This document shows positions 25,384 to 34,068 of a stretch of DNA of 64,000 nucleotides, one piece after another. The stretch covers positions 1 through 64,000 of the forward strand of contig CAVZDW010000002.1 of the NCBI GenBank assembly GCA_963774155.1, given 5' to 3'. The notes under the pieces were generated by a model. The model was not told the origin of the DNA. It made no database searches and was given only the letters and a program-made list of their open reading frames with translations. Origin of the DNA: DASSUW01 sp963774155 (GTDB lineage Bacteria > Actinomycetota > Thermoleophilia > Solirubrobacterales > Solirubrobacteraceae). Made by a program: the position numbers and the translations under genes. Each line of letters starts with the position of its first letter. Positions within the stretch are counted from its first letter, which is position 1.

Positions 25384-25455
25384 CGGGGGACCAGGGAATC
25401 GAACCCCAACCTGCGGTTTTGGAGACCGCCATCCTAGCCGTTGGACCAGTCCCCC
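25384..25455 (-). tRNA. tRNA-Trp(CCA)
   Basis: A 72-base cloverleaf: acceptor GGGGGAC/GTCCCCC with discriminator G, anticodon stem GCGGT/ACCGC with loop CTCCAAA (anticodon CCA) and T arm TTGGG-GTTCGAT-TCCCTGG region. It lies alone between the kinase gene and the MFS gene. Confidence 0.93.
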
Positions 25456-25485
25456 GAGAGACCGAACCGGGGCGATTGTAGACGT

Positions 25486-27063
25486 CTAGCGTGGCGCGCC
25501 CGCGGCAGGCGGCGCACCGGCCGCCACGGGCGCGGGGACGGTGTGCTCGGCGGTGTCGGCCAGCGACGAGCGCAGCGGCACCTCCTTGAGCAGCCACGAG
25601 AGCAGGAAGGCGCCGGCCGTGAGCACGGCGCCGACGATGAACACCGGCTGCAGCGCATTGACGAACGCCACGAGGAACTCGGCGCGCAGCGCGGCCGGGA
25701 GGGCGTGGACCTGATCCGGGCTGACGTTCACGCCGCCGCCGCCCAGCTTCGCGGCGACGTCGCCGGGCAGCGCGGCCAGCTCGCTCGACAGGCGCGTGGC
25801 GAAGATCGCGCCGAAGAGCGCGACGCCGAGCGAGCCGCCCATGGAGCGGAAGAACGTCGCGGTCGCGGTCGCGACGCCGACGTCGCTGCGCGGCGCGTCG
25901 TTCTGCACGACGAGCACGATCACCTGCATGACGAGGCCGATGCCGATGCCGAGCACGAGCATGTACAGCGAGGCGAGCCACGGCGCGGTGTCCACCTCGA
26001 GCCGCGAGAGCAGGAACATGCCGAGCGCGGTGACCCCCGTGCCGACGACCGGGAAGATCTTGTAGCGGCCGACCCGGCTGATGGCCCGGCCGGAGAGGAT
26101 GCTCGCGCCGAGCAGGCCGGCCATCAGCGGGAGCATCCGCAGGCCCGAGCTGGTCGGGCTCACGCCGTACACGAGCTGCAGGAACAGCGGGATGAAGATG
26201 ATCGCGCCGAACATCGCGAGGCCGATCAGGAAGCCGAGGCTCGTGGCGACGCGGAAGACCGACGACCGGAAGAGCTCGAGCGGGATGATCGGCTCGGCCG
26301 CGCGGCGCTCCTGCCAGATGAACGAGCCGAGCAGCACCACGCTCGCGACCGCGAGGCCGACGATGATCGGCGAGCCCCAGGCGTACTCGTTCCCGCCCCA
26401 CGTCGTGACGAGGATCAGGGCGCTCACCCCGGCGGTCAGCAGCAGCGCCCCGAGATAGTCGATCGAGTGCCGCTGCGGCGGCGTGTGGAGGTGCAGCTTG
26501 AAGGTCACGACGAGCACGGCCGCGATGCCGATCGGCATGTTCACGTAGAAGACCCAGCGCCAGGAGAGCGTCTCGACGAGGAAGCCGCCGAGCAGCGGGC
26601 CGATGACCGAGGCGACGGCGAACACCGAGCCGATCAGGCCCATGTAGCGGCCGCGGTCCCGCGGCGGGACGATGTCGGCGATGATCGCCTGCGCGCCGAC
26701 CATCAGGCCGCCGGCGCCGGCGCCCTGGAGCCCGCGGAAGGCGATCAGCTGGCCCATCGAGTTGGCGAGGCCGGAGAGCAGCGAGCCGGCCAGGAAGATG
26801 AGGATCGCCGCGAGGAAGACGGGCTTGCGCCCGTACATGTCGCCGAGCTTGCCGTAGAGCGGCGTCGAGGCCGTGGTGGCGAGCAGGTACGAGGTGACCA
26901 CCCAGGAGAGGTGGTCGATGCCGCCGAGCTCGCCGACGATCGTCGGCAGCGCCGTCGAGACGATGGTCTGGTCGAGCGCGGCCAGGAACATGCCCAGCAT
27001 CAGCGCGCCGAACACCGTCGCGAGCGCGCGGCCGTGCAGCTCGGTCCTCCCGTTCGTGCTCAC
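25486..27063 (-). CDS. MFS drug efflux transporter, DHA2 (14-TM, EmrB/QacA) family
   Basis: A 525-residue integral membrane protein with about 14 hydrophobic segments. It shows DHA2 motifs: LDQTIVSTALPTIVGELGG in helix 1 (motif D1), LYGKLGDMYGRKPVF (motif A) and GLQGAGAGGLMVGAQAIIAD. VIGPLLGGFLVETLSWRWVFYVNMPIG (in two parts) is motif C. It should export hydrophobic drugs using the proton gradient. The GTG start overlaps the TetR stop (GTGA), so it is under direct control of that repressor. The C-terminus is Pro/Ala-rich. Confidence 0.92.
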   Translation of the reverse strand: MSTNGRTELHGRALATVFGALMLGMFLAALDQTIVSTALPTIVGELGGIDHLSWVVTSYLLATTASTPLYGKLGDMYGRKPVFLAAILIFLAGSLLSGLANSMGQLIAFRGLQGAGAGGLMVGAQAIIADIVPPRDRGRYMGLIGSVFAVASVIGPLLGGFLVETLSWRWVFYVNMPIGIAAVLVVTFKLHLHTPPQRHSIDYLGALLLTAGVSALILVTTWGGNEYAWGSPIIVGLAVASVVLLGSFIWQERRAAEPIIPLELFRSSVFRVATSLGFLIGLAMFGAIIFIPLFLQLVYGVSPTSSGLRMLPLMAGLLGASILSGRAISRVGRYKIFPVVGTGVTALGMFLLSRLEVDTAPWLASLYMLVLGIGIGLVMQVIVLVVQNDAPRSDVGVATATATFFRSMGGSLGVALFGAIFATRLSSELAALPGDVAAKLGGGGVNVSPDQVHALPAALRAEFLVAFVNALQPVFIVGAVLTAGAFLLSWLLKEVPLRSSLADTAEHTVPAPVAAGAPPAAGAPR

Positions 27064-27641
27064 GGGCGCAGCCCTCCGATCAGGGTCCTGGCCACGCCGG
27101 CACGCGCCTCTTCACGGGTGAGCGCCCCTTCGCCGACGGCGCGCGCCCCCGCGAGGACGAGCCCGCCGAAGGCGCGGACGGCCCACTCCGGCGACAGATC
27201 GGCGGCGAACTCCCCCGCGGCCTGGCCGCGCGTGATGACCGCGATGATCGGCTCGCGGTAGGACCGGCGGCGGTGCTCCACCGTCTCGCCGGTGCGCTTG
27301 AACTCGCGCTGGGCGATCAGCTGCGGGAACGAGTACCGCTCGGCGAGGTCGAGCCACGCGTGCGCGAGGCGCGTGAGCGCCTCGCTCGCGGTGCCCTCCT
27401 CGAGCGCGCATTCGGCCAGCGTCCGCTCGCCCTGCTCGCTCGCCTGGCGCGCGATCGCATCGATGAGCGCCTCACGGGTCGCGAAGTGGCGATACACGGT
27501 CGCGCGGCTGATCTCGGCGGCCGCGGCGACCTCGGCCATGCCGGCGTTCGGATCCTCGCCCAGCAGGTGGGCGGCGACCTCGATGATGCGATGCACGTTG
27601 CGTGCGGCATCGGCGCGCATGTATTCGACTGGGCGGCTCAT
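27060..27641 (-). CDS. TetR-family repressor of the adjacent MFS pump
   Basis: A 193-residue regulator. The N-terminal HTH is IIEVAAHLLGEDPNAGMAEV followed by AAAAEISRATVYRHFATREA. The ligand-binding part is all helical with no obvious subfamily. I chose ATG 27641; an in-frame GTG at 27650 is possible. It is co-transcribed with the pump by a 4-bp overlap. TGAGAC/GTCTCA half sites lie directly in front of the gene and give a likely autoregulatory operator. Confidence 0.88.
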   Translation of the reverse strand: MSRPVEYMRADAARNVHRIIEVAAHLLGEDPNAGMAEVAAAAEISRATVYRHFATREALIDAIARQASEQGERTLAECALEEGTASEALTRLAHAWLDLAERYSFPQLIAQREFKRTGETVEHRRRSYREPIIAVITRGQAAGEFAADLSPEWAVRAFGGLVLAGARAVGEGALTREEARAGVARTLIGGLRP

Positions 27642-27648
27642 CTGAGAC

Positions 27649-27684
27649 ACCAGTGTAGCGTCTATCTGAGACGCTTATGTCTCA
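27649..27684. promoter_or_regulatory. TetR operator candidate
   Basis: TGAGAC-GCTTAT-GTCTCA (27667-27684) is a perfect 6-bp inverted repeat in an AT-richer patch 26 bp upstream of the TetR start. An additional TGAGAC half site follows nearer the start codon (about 27645-27650). The stop of the upstream gene lies inside the palindrome. Confidence 0.6.
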
Positions 27685-28059
27685 AATACCGGGGGCGAAA
27701 TCGTCCTCGACCTGAACGTCGGGCACGATCGAGGCGGCATCGAGCTCCTCGGGCGCCGGCCCGTGGCCCGGCACGTGCTCGAGCTCGCTGAGCCAGCCGT
27801 CGCGCTGGAACAGCATCAGCCAGGACTGGGCGTCGCCCTCGACGAGGATCTCGGGCCCGTCGTCCCAGACCGCGGAGGGAGCGCGCTCGGCGAGCGCGGG
27901 GTCGACCTTGAAGGAGATGGTGCCGCAGCCGCACGTGCACTCGTGCGTCACCGTGATCGCGGGCACCTGCGCGCGGAAGCGCTCGACCTCGCGGAAGTCG
28001 ACCGAGAGCAGCCGCTCGATCACGGCCTGCTCAGCGGGCGTGAGGGGTCGGTGTTGCAC
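27682..28059 (-). CDS. conserved protein with CxCGC motif, unknown function
   Basis: A 125-residue acidic protein if started at GTG 28059. It contains LTPAEQAVIERLLSVDFREV, then HECTCGCGTISFKVD, a compact cysteine cluster that may bind metal, and LVEGDAQSWLMLFQRDGWLS. The GTG begins 3 bp after the tRNA-Leu 3' end, with no room for a ribosome-binding site; it may be leaderless after tRNA processing, or start downstream at an in-frame GTG in QAVIERLL. I do not recognise a named family. Confidence 0.65.
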   Translation of the reverse strand: MQHRPLTPAEQAVIERLLSVDFREVERFRAQVPAITVTHECTCGCGTISFKVDPALAERAPSAVWDDGPEILVEGDAQSWLMLFQRDGWLSELEHVPGHGPAPEELDAASIVPDVQVEDDFAPGI

Positions 28060-28061
28060 GA

Positions 28062-28144
28062 TGCGGGCGGAGGGACTCGAACCCCCACGGCTTGTGGCCA
28101 CGAGGACCTAAACCTCGCGCGTCTACCAATTCCGCCACGCCCGC
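28062..28144 (-). tRNA. tRNA-Leu(TAG)
   Basis: An 83-base class II tRNA: acceptor GCGGGCG/CGCCCGC with discriminator A, anticodon stem CGAGG/CCTCG with loop TTTAGGT (anticodon TAG), a variable arm (TGGCCACAAGCCG region) and T arm GGGGG-TTCGAGT-CCCTC. Confidence 0.92.
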
Positions 28145-28205
28145 GTTCCGCGTCCGCACGGCAAGCGCCGCACGCACGCGAGCGAGATTGTATGGTCGCA
28201 CCGGG

Positions 28206-28694
28206 ATGGCCGAGGTGAGGATCGAGCACCCGAACCGGGGAAAGGCGGCTTCGAAGGTCACGCGCGCGATCGTGGTCGTGCTCCTGCTCGTCTCCGCGGC
28301 GCTCGTGACGATCGTCACCGTCGGCGGCTGGGACGTCCTTCAGGGAGCCAAGGCGCTGCAGATCGCCTACATCCTCGTCTACCTCGTGCTGGCCTTCTTC
28401 GTCCTGCGCTGGAGCCGCGGCGTGCTGCCCCTCGCGGCCGCGCTGGCCATCATCCTGCTCATCTTCGCGGCCGTCTCGGCTCCGGCGTGGTTCGACCGCG
28501 ACAAGCCCGGCTTCACCGACCCGGCGCTCGACGAGGGCATCCTCGGGCTGATCACCGCGCTGATCGTGCCCGTGCAGGTCCTGCTCATCGCCTTCTCCAT
28601 GAGCGGGTTCCGGCAGGCGTGGAACGTCGAGGTCGAGCGGCCCGCCGACGAGCCGCCGCCGCCGCGGCGCGATCCGGCCCCGGCGCCCGCCTGA
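28206..28694 (+). CDS. hypothetical membrane protein with about four TM helices
   Basis: A 162-residue protein from ATG 28206. Four hydrophobic segments: AIVVVLLLVSAALVTIVTVG, IAYILVYLVLAFFVLRW, LPLAAALAIILLIFAAVSA and ILGLITALIVPVQVLLIAFSM. The C-terminus is cytoplasmic-looking and Pro-rich (DEPPPPRRDPAPAPA). I recognise no family with a known role. It is divergent from tRNA-Leu(TAG) and just before tRNA-Leu(CAA). Confidence 0.75.
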   Translation: MAEVRIEHPNRGKAASKVTRAIVVVLLLVSAALVTIVTVGGWDVLQGAKALQIAYILVYLVLAFFVLRWSRGVLPLAAALAIILLIFAAVSAPAWFDRDKPGFTDPALDEGILGLITALIVPVQVLLIAFSMSGFRQAWNVEVERPADEPPPPRRDPAPAPA

Positions 28695-28718
28695 TCTGAC
28701 CCTAGGATGTGACGGCCC

Positions 28719-28801
28719 GCCCGGGTGGAGGAATGGCAGACTCGGGGCTCTCAAAAAGCCCTGCCCTTACGGGCGTGCGGGTTCGAGTCCCGCCCCGGGC
28801 A
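28719..28801 (+). tRNA. tRNA-Leu(CAA)
   Basis: An 83-base class II tRNA: acceptor GCCCGGG/CCCGGGC with discriminator A, anticodon stem GGGCT/AGCCC with loop CTCAAAA (anticodon CAA), variable arm TGCCCTTACGGGCG and T arm TGCGG-GTTCGAG region. It is followed after 5 bp by the start of the ferritin-like gene. Confidence 0.92.
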
Positions 28802-28806
28802 CTTCG

Positions 28807-29715
28807 ATGACGACCGGCTACGACGTCGACGTGAGCGCAGTCCGGCTCGCCAACTACCTGCACGTGCTGCGCGAGCTGGTCCACCGCTCGTCCGGGCATC
28901 TGGCCCTCGAGCCGCGTTTCGAGATCAAGGCGCTGCTCGGCGATCACGTCTTCGACGACGCCCGCGCCGCCGCCAAGCTCCTGCGCCGGGTGGAGGCGTT
29001 CGGCGCCTCGCCCGGGACACCGTCGCCGGAGCTGGCCGAGCTGCTCGACCGCGCGGCCCGCGCCGAGACGCAGGAGTACCTCGAGATCGCCTACGGCGAG
29101 CTCAAGCCGACGCTCGTCGCGGCGCTGAGCATCCACCTCCGCACCATCGACCCGCTGCTCGACGAGCCCGGCCTGCGCATGCTGACCCAGCTGCTGCACC
29201 GGCAGGAGCGCCACGTCGCCGAGCTGCCGGCCGGCGGCGCGCACGCGGTGTTCGACGATCTCGGCGCACTGGCGCTCGGAACCGGCGAGCGGAGGCTGAC
29301 GGTGATGCCGCCGTTCGAGCGCCCGGCACGCGATGCGTTCGTCGAGATCGCGCCGACGCCCGTGCCGGACGACGTCCCGCTCGACCCCGAGCAGCAGAAG
29401 CCGTTCGCGCACGCGCTGATGAACGCGAAGCTGCTTGCCGCCGAGCGGGCGGCGCGGAGCTCGCACGAGCAGCCCGACATGCCGTGGGACGCCCATGTCG
29501 ACCTGGCGCGCCACGGCTGGGATGCGATCCGCCATGCCGAGGTGCTCGATCGCCTGATGGCGACCGAGCTCGGCTGTCACTGGGGCGACTACCCCGTCGA
29601 TCTCTCGGCGTCAGGCCCGCGCCTCGACGGCTGGCGGGGATCGCAGCGCCGCCGCGAGCTGGGCGAGATCCCGCTCGTGCGAGTGCTCGACTACCTCGCG
29701 GCGGACGAACGCTAG
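28807..29715 (+). CDS. ferritin-like-domain protein (DUF455-like)
   Basis: A 302-residue, mostly helical protein. The segments RLANYLHVLRELVHRSSGHL, AETQEYLEIAYGELKP, TQLLHRQERHV and MPWDAHVDLARHGWDAIRHA give E/H pairs spaced as in ferritin-like four-helix bundles, and PWD.H..LAR..WDE.RHAE is the DUF455 signature. A di-metal oxidase or hydroxylase role is possible but unproven. The ATG lies only 5 bp after tRNA-Leu(CAA), without a clear ribosome-binding site. The stop overlaps the convergent small gene by 4 bp. Confidence 0.7.
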   Translation: MTTGYDVDVSAVRLANYLHVLRELVHRSSGHLALEPRFEIKALLGDHVFDDARAAAKLLRRVEAFGASPGTPSPELAELLDRAARAETQEYLEIAYGELKPTLVAALSIHLRTIDPLLDEPGLRMLTQLLHRQERHVAELPAGGAHAVFDDLGALALGTGERRLTVMPPFERPARDAFVEIAPTPVPDDVPLDPEQQKPFAHALMNAKLLAAERAARSSHEQPDMPWDAHVDLARHGWDAIRHAEVLDRLMATELGCHWGDYPVDLSASGPRLDGWRGSQRRRELGEIPLVRVLDYLAADER

Positions 29716-29954
29716 AGCGGCATCTTGTCGCGGCCGCGCCGGCCGCTGCTGCCGCTCTTGGAGACGGCCTTCGAGGACGTCTGGAACGGCTTGCGGAGCC
29801 AGCGCCCGAGCGGACCGGGGGCCTTGCCCGCGCCGCGGCTTCCGAAGCCGAGGACCTTCTGGCCCCCGCGCTCAGGGTGGCGCGAGAGGCGCGGCGCGAG
29901 GAACGCGAGGATCAGCAGCAGGATGCAGAACGCGACTACGGCGGCGATGATCAT
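29712..29954 (-). CDS. small membrane-anchored basic protein, 80 aa (DUF6411-like)
   Basis: The N-terminus is one transmembrane helix, MIIAAVVAFCILLLILAFLA. It is followed by a highly basic Gly/Ser-rich tail, SRHPERGGQKVLGFGSRGAG and KAPGPLGRWLRKPFQTSSKA. I recall this pattern as a small family widespread in Solirubrobacterales and related actinobacteria; its role is unknown. Its stop overlaps the ferritin-like gene. Confidence 0.7.
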   Translation of the reverse strand: MIIAAVVAFCILLLILAFLAPRLSRHPERGGQKVLGFGSRGAGKAPGPLGRWLRKPFQTSSKAVSKSGSSGRRGRDKMPL

Positions 29955-29987
29955 GGTGGGCTCCTACCCAGCCCGCCGACACACCAC

Positions 29988-30752
29988 TCAAGCCACGATC
30001 GCCTCGAGCGCGTCGATCAGCCCTTCCGGGGCGACGAGCATGCCTCCCGCGGCGGGCGGAGCGGGGTCCAGCTCGCGGACGATCAGGCCGGCCCGCTCGC
30101 ACACGAGCTCGCCCGCGGCGCGGTCCCAGCTGTTGAGGCCGCGCTCGTAGTACGCGTCGTAGCGGCCGGCGGCGGTCCACGCCAGGTCGAGCGCAGCCGA
30201 GCCGAAGCGCCGGATGTCGCGCACCTGCGGCAGGAGCCGCGCCACGACCTCCGCCTGCAGCGCCCGCACCTCGGCGTCGTAGCCGAAGCCGGTGGCCACC
30301 ATGGCGGTGGCGAGGTCGTCGCGCGTGGACGCCTCGATCGGCCGCCCGTCGAGCAGCGGCGGGCCGTCCCGCACGGCGGACCAGAGCTCGTCGCGCATCG
30401 GGTCGTAGACCACCCCGACGAGCGTTCCCTCGGCGTCCTCGCAGGCGATGCTGACCCCCCACTGCGGGATGCCGAAGAGGAAGTTGATCGTGCCGTCGAG
30501 CGGGTCGACGATCCAGCGCAGCCCGGTCGTGCCCGTCGCGTCGCCGCCCTCCTCCCCCAGGAAGCCGTCGTCGGGCCGGGCGGAGGCGAGGCGCTCGCGG
30601 ATCAGGTGCTCGGCCGCATGGTCGGCCTCGGAGACGAGGTCGGTCGGGCTCGACTTGGCGGTGACGTTGACGCGCGGTCCGTGGAACGCGTCGCGCAGCT
30701 GGCACCCGGCCTCGCGGGCCACGGCCTCCGCGATCTCGCGCAGTCCGCTCAT
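29988..30752 (-). CDS. inositol monophosphatase family protein
   Basis: A 254-residue Mg-dependent, Li-sensitive-type phosphatase. Metal-binding motifs: LGEEGG (Glu), WIVDPLDGTINF (Asp, Asp) and LNSWDRAAGELVCERAG (Asp, C-terminal motif). Possible substrates are inositol-1-phosphate, histidinol phosphate or 3'-phosphoadenosine phosphate; the sequence does not decide. ATG 30752 overlaps the amidase stop (ATGA), indicating one transcript. Confidence 0.9.
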   Translation of the reverse strand: MSGLREIAEAVAREAGCQLRDAFHGPRVNVTAKSSPTDLVSEADHAAEHLIRERLASARPDDGFLGEEGGDATGTTGLRWIVDPLDGTINFLFGIPQWGVSIACEDAEGTLVGVVYDPMRDELWSAVRDGPPLLDGRPIEASTRDDLATAMVATGFGYDAEVRALQAEVVARLLPQVRDIRRFGSAALDLAWTAAGRYDAYYERGLNSWDRAAGELVCERAGLIVRELDPAPPAAGGMLVAPEGLIDALEAIVA

Positions 30753-32134
30753 GCCGCCATCTCCGGCCGGCGGTCGGCCCAGCCGAGCGCCTCCTCGAGC
30801 TGGGCCGCGAGCGCGAGCAGCAGCGGCTCGCCGTCGCGCGGGACCACGAGCTGGGCGCCCACCGGGAAGCCGTCCTCGGTCCACCGCGCGGGGATCGACG
30901 CCGCCGGCGAGCCGGTGTGGTTGTACGGGCCGGCGTAAGGCACGAAGCGCACCGAGCCGAAGAAGGTCCAGAGCGCGCCGCGCCCGTCGTACTCGCCGAC
31001 CCGCGGCGGGCGGCGGGTGAACATCGGCGTCAGCACGGCGGCCACGCCGTCGTCGAACATGTGGGCGAGCGCGGCCTCGTCGGCGGCCGCCTGGGCCTTC
31101 GCGCGCTCCACCAGCGCCATCGGGATCGTGCCGCCGAGCCGGATGTAGCCCTGCGTGCGATGGGACAGGCGGCCCGGGTCGGGCATCGACCTCCCCTGGT
31201 CGGCGACACCGCGCAGGTAGCGGGCGAGTACGTTGCCCCCGAGGGAGAGCGGGTAGTCGATCTCGCGCTCGATCACCTCGTGCCCGAGGCCGCGCAGGGC
31301 CTCGGCGACGGCCTGGACGCCGGACCGCTGCTCGGCGTCCGCCTGCACGCCCGTGAGCGGCGGCGTCTTCAGCGACACGGCGATCTTCAGCTTGCCCGGC
31401 GCGCGCCTGGCCGCTTCGGCGAACGAGGGCCCGCGGTCCTTGATCACGTCGTAGAAGAGCGCGCTGTCGGCCACGCGGCGGCTCAGCGGACCCCACATCG
31501 ACATCCCGTGCCACGGCTCGACCGCGGGCGCTGTGGGCACGATGCCGTTCTGCGCCTTGAGGCCGAACACGCCGCAGCACGCGGCGGGGATCCGGATCGA
31601 GCCGGCGCCGTCGGAGCCGAGCGCGGCCCCGCACAGACCGGCGGCCACGGCGGCGCCGGTGCCGCCGGACGAGCCGCCGGGCGTCCGGAGCACGTCCCAG
31701 GGATTGCGGGTCGCGCCGTAGGCGACCGACTCGGTCCACGGCGTGATCGTCAGCTCGGGCACGTGGGTCTTGCCGAGGATCACCGCCCCGGCCGACCGCA
31801 GCCGGCGGACGACCTCGGCGTCGGCCCGCACGGGCCGGTCGTCCGTGTAACAGCCGAAGGCCGTCGCGGCGCCCGCGACGTCGCAGTCGTCCTTGATGGC
31901 GATCGGGACCCCGAGCAGCGGCCGCGTGTCGCCGCCCTTGGCGCGGGCGTCGGCCTGGTCGGCCTCGGCCAGCGCGCGCGCCTCGAACACGACGCGGAAG
32001 GCGTTGAGCTGCGGGTCGAGCCGCTCGATGCGATCCAGGTAGAGCTCGGTCAGCTCGCGCGACGACGCCTCGCGGGAGCGGATGAGCTCGACCTGACGGG
32101 CGGCTCCGGCGAAGGCGAGGTCGGCGGCGTCCAT
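30749..32134 (-). CDS. amidase (amidase-signature family)
   Basis: A 461-residue enzyme with the Ser-cisSer-Lys triad: Lys in VPIAIKDDCDV, Ser in TPGGSSGGTGAAVAAGLCG, and GSDGAGSIRIPAACCGVFGL. These hydrolyse amide bonds; the specificity within the family (acetamide, aryl amides, Asn-tRNA type) is not visible. The absence of GatB/GatC neighbours argues against GatA. ATG 32134 is divergent from the membrane protein at 32155, and the inositol-phosphatase gene follows with an overlap. Confidence 0.9.
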   Translation of the reverse strand: MDAADLAFAGAARQVELIRSREASSRELTELYLDRIERLDPQLNAFRVVFEARALAEADQADARAKGGDTRPLLGVPIAIKDDCDVAGAATAFGCYTDDRPVRADAEVVRRLRSAGAVILGKTHVPELTITPWTESVAYGATRNPWDVLRTPGGSSGGTGAAVAAGLCGAALGSDGAGSIRIPAACCGVFGLKAQNGIVPTAPAVEPWHGMSMWGPLSRRVADSALFYDVIKDRGPSFAEAARRAPGKLKIAVSLKTPPLTGVQADAEQRSGVQAVAEALRGLGHEVIEREIDYPLSLGGNVLARYLRGVADQGRSMPDPGRLSHRTQGYIRLGGTIPMALVERAKAQAAADEAALAHMFDDGVAAVLTPMFTRRPPRVGEYDGRGALWTFFGSVRFVPYAGPYNHTGSPAASIPARWTEDGFPVGAQLVVPRDGEPLLLALAAQLEEALGWADRRPEMAA

Positions 32135-32154
32135 CGGACGGGGGAGGCTATACG

Positions 32155-33090
32155 GTGCCCGCCATGCGCTCGGCGGTCGACGGCCTGTGCTCCTTCGCGG
32201 GCCGCGGAGCGTGTACCGACGCCGAGCGGCGCGCGGCGGTGTGGCTCCACGACGAGCTGCGGTCGCGCGGCCACGAGGCGTTCGTGGAGACGCGCTGGGT
32301 GCGTCCGCAGCGAGCGCTGACGCTGGCCCTCGGCGCGCTGCTGGCCGTCGCCGGCAGCCTGCTCTCGACGGCGAGCGCGCTTCCCGGGCTGATCGTCGCG
32401 GGCGCCGGCGCGCTCGTGCTGGTGCTGCACGCCGGCGGGTGGCCGCTACCGCTCCTCCCGCGCCGCGCGACCCAGCACGTGCTGACCGCGGCGCCCGACG
32501 CGTCGCTCGTCATCGCCGCCGCCTACGACGCGCCGCGGCGCGGTCTCGTGCTCAACGATCGCTGGCGCCGCTACCTCCGGCCACGCGCCGCGCCGGCGAT
32601 CTGCGGCGTGGCCGTGGCGGGCGCGGCGGCAGCCCGGCTGGCCGAGGTCGACGACGCGTGGCTCGGCGCCGTGCAGCTCGTGCCCACCCTCGTGCTGCTG
32701 CTCGTGCTGGCGGCCGCGGTCGACGTCGCGCTCTCCGGCTGGTCGCCCGGCGCCAACGACAACGCCTCCGGCGTCGCCGTCGCGCTCGCGCTCCACGAGC
32801 AGCTCAAGCGCGGCGGCCGCGAGCCGACGCTCCTCCTCGTCGGCGCCGGCCACGCCGACCCGCGCGCGATCCGGCGCGAGCGCCTCGGCGGCGCGGTGCT
32901 GGAGATCGGGCCGTGCGGCGCCGGACGCCCCGTCCTCGCCGGTCACCGGATCGTCTGTCTCGACGAGCGCGGGCTCACCCCGCGGGCGCACCAGGCGGAC
33001 GACACGACGGTCGACCTCGCCGCCATGGAGGCGGCGCTCGCGCTCGCCCTCGAGGTCGTCGACGGGGCACCGCGCGTTCGTTCGCCGTGA
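32155..33090 (+). CDS. M28 peptidase-like membrane protein, metal site degenerate
   Basis: A 311-residue protein from GTG 32155, with GGGGAGG 7 bp upstream. Two hydrophobic stretches (LTLALGALLAVAGSLLSTAS and VPTLVLLLVLAAAVDVAL) flank a segment like M28 aminopeptidases: SPGANDNASGVAVALALHEQ contains the bridging Asp. The usual AHYD metal His is replaced (AAAYDAPRRG), and the catalytic GxEE is missing (VGAGHADPRA). It therefore looks like a non-catalytic relative. A similar protein type occurs as a stand-alone gene in related actinobacteria. Function is unknown. Confidence 0.65.
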   Translation: MPAMRSAVDGLCSFAGRGACTDAERRAAVWLHDELRSRGHEAFVETRWVRPQRALTLALGALLAVAGSLLSTASALPGLIVAGAGALVLVLHAGGWPLPLLPRRATQHVLTAAPDASLVIAAAYDAPRRGLVLNDRWRRYLRPRAAPAICGVAVAGAAAARLAEVDDAWLGAVQLVPTLVLLLVLAAAVDVALSGWSPGANDNASGVAVALALHEQLKRGGREPTLLLVGAGHADPRAIRRERLGGAVLEIGPCGAGRPVLAGHRIVCLDERGLTPRAHQADDTTVDLAAMEAALALALEVVDGAPRVRSP

Positions 33091-33144
33091 GTTCCCGGTT
33101 TGGCGCCTCTGTGCGCGGAAGCCGCAAGCTGGTTGAGTCGGTCC

Positions 33145-34056
33145 ATGAAGGCGTTGGTCACCGGCGGCGCAGGCTTCATCGGCTCCCATCTGGTCGATGC
33201 GCTGGTGGACGACGGCGCGGAGGTCCACGTGCTCGACGACTTCACGACGGGGCGCCTGGAGAACCTCGAGTCTGCGCTCCAGCTCGGAGCCCAGCTGCAC
33301 CCGGGCGACGTCACCGACCCATGGGCGATGAACGCGCTCGTGGCCGATGCCGGCTTCGACGTCGTGTTCCACCTGGCCGCGCAGAGCGCGGTGCGCCGCT
33401 CGACCACCGACCCGGCGTTCGACGCGCACGTGAACATCGCCGGCACCGCGGCGGTACTCGACGCCGCGCGCCGCGGCGGTGTCGGCCGCCTGGTCCTCGC
33501 CTCCACGGCCGCCGTCTACGGCGACCCCCGGAACGTGCCGACCACCGAGCTCGAGCCGATCGATCCGCTCTCCCCCTACGGCGCGAGCAAGGCATCCGCT
33601 GAGCTCTACCTGGCGCTCTACGCGCGCCACCACCGGCTCTCCACGCTCGCGTTCCGGATGTCCAACGTCTACGGCCCGCGACAGGACCCGCACGGCGAGG
33701 CGGGCGTCGTCGCCATCTTCTCCGCTGCGGCCGCGGAGGGCCGGCCCGTGTCCATCTACGGTGACGGCGGGCAGACGCGCGACCTCGTCCACGTGAGCGA
33801 TGTCGCCGCGGCGTTCATGACCGCCGCCCGCAGCGAGGTCACCGGCGTCCTCAACATCTCGACCGGGTGCGAGACCAGCGTGCTCGGGATCGCCGAGACG
33901 CTCGGCGTCGAGGTCGAGCACAAGCCGGGCCGGCTCGACGAGGTGCGGCGCTCGTGCCTCGTCCCCGACCACGCCGCGCGCGTCCTCGGCTGGCGTGCGA
34001 GCACGGACCTCGAGAGCGCCTTGGCGGCGGCGCCGCCCAGGCTCGTGGCGGCCTGA
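33145..34056 (+). CDS. NAD-dependent epimerase/dehydratase (UDP-glucose 4-epimerase-like)
   Basis: A 303-residue extended SDR. NAD fold ALVTGGAGFIGSHLVDALVD, catalytic Ser-Thr region VLASTAAVYGDP, and YxxxK in SPYGASKASAELYL. FRMSNVYGPRQ and YGDGGQTRDLVHVSDVA are typical of GalE-like nucleotide-sugar epimerases. It probably supplies a nucleotide sugar to the polysaccharide locus that follows, though it is separated from it by the HicB-like gene. ATG 33145 is 54 bp after the previous gene. Confidence 0.88.
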   Translation: MKALVTGGAGFIGSHLVDALVDDGAEVHVLDDFTTGRLENLESALQLGAQLHPGDVTDPWAMNALVADAGFDVVFHLAAQSAVRRSTTDPAFDAHVNIAGTAAVLDAARRGGVGRLVLASTAAVYGDPRNVPTTELEPIDPLSPYGASKASAELYLALYARHHRLSTLAFRMSNVYGPRQDPHGEAGVVAIFSAAAAEGRPVSIYGDGGQTRDLVHVSDVAAAFMTAARSEVTGVLNISTGCETSVLGIAETLGVEVEHKPGRLDEVRRSCLVPDHAARVLGWRASTDLESALAAAPPRLVAA

Positions 34057-34068
34057 GACGACGCGCGC

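Noticed and set aside
30749..32134. Glutamyl-tRNA amidotransferase subunit GatA
   Set aside because: Amidase-signature residues are present, but there are no gatB or gatC neighbours and the partner is an inositol-phosphatase-like gene.
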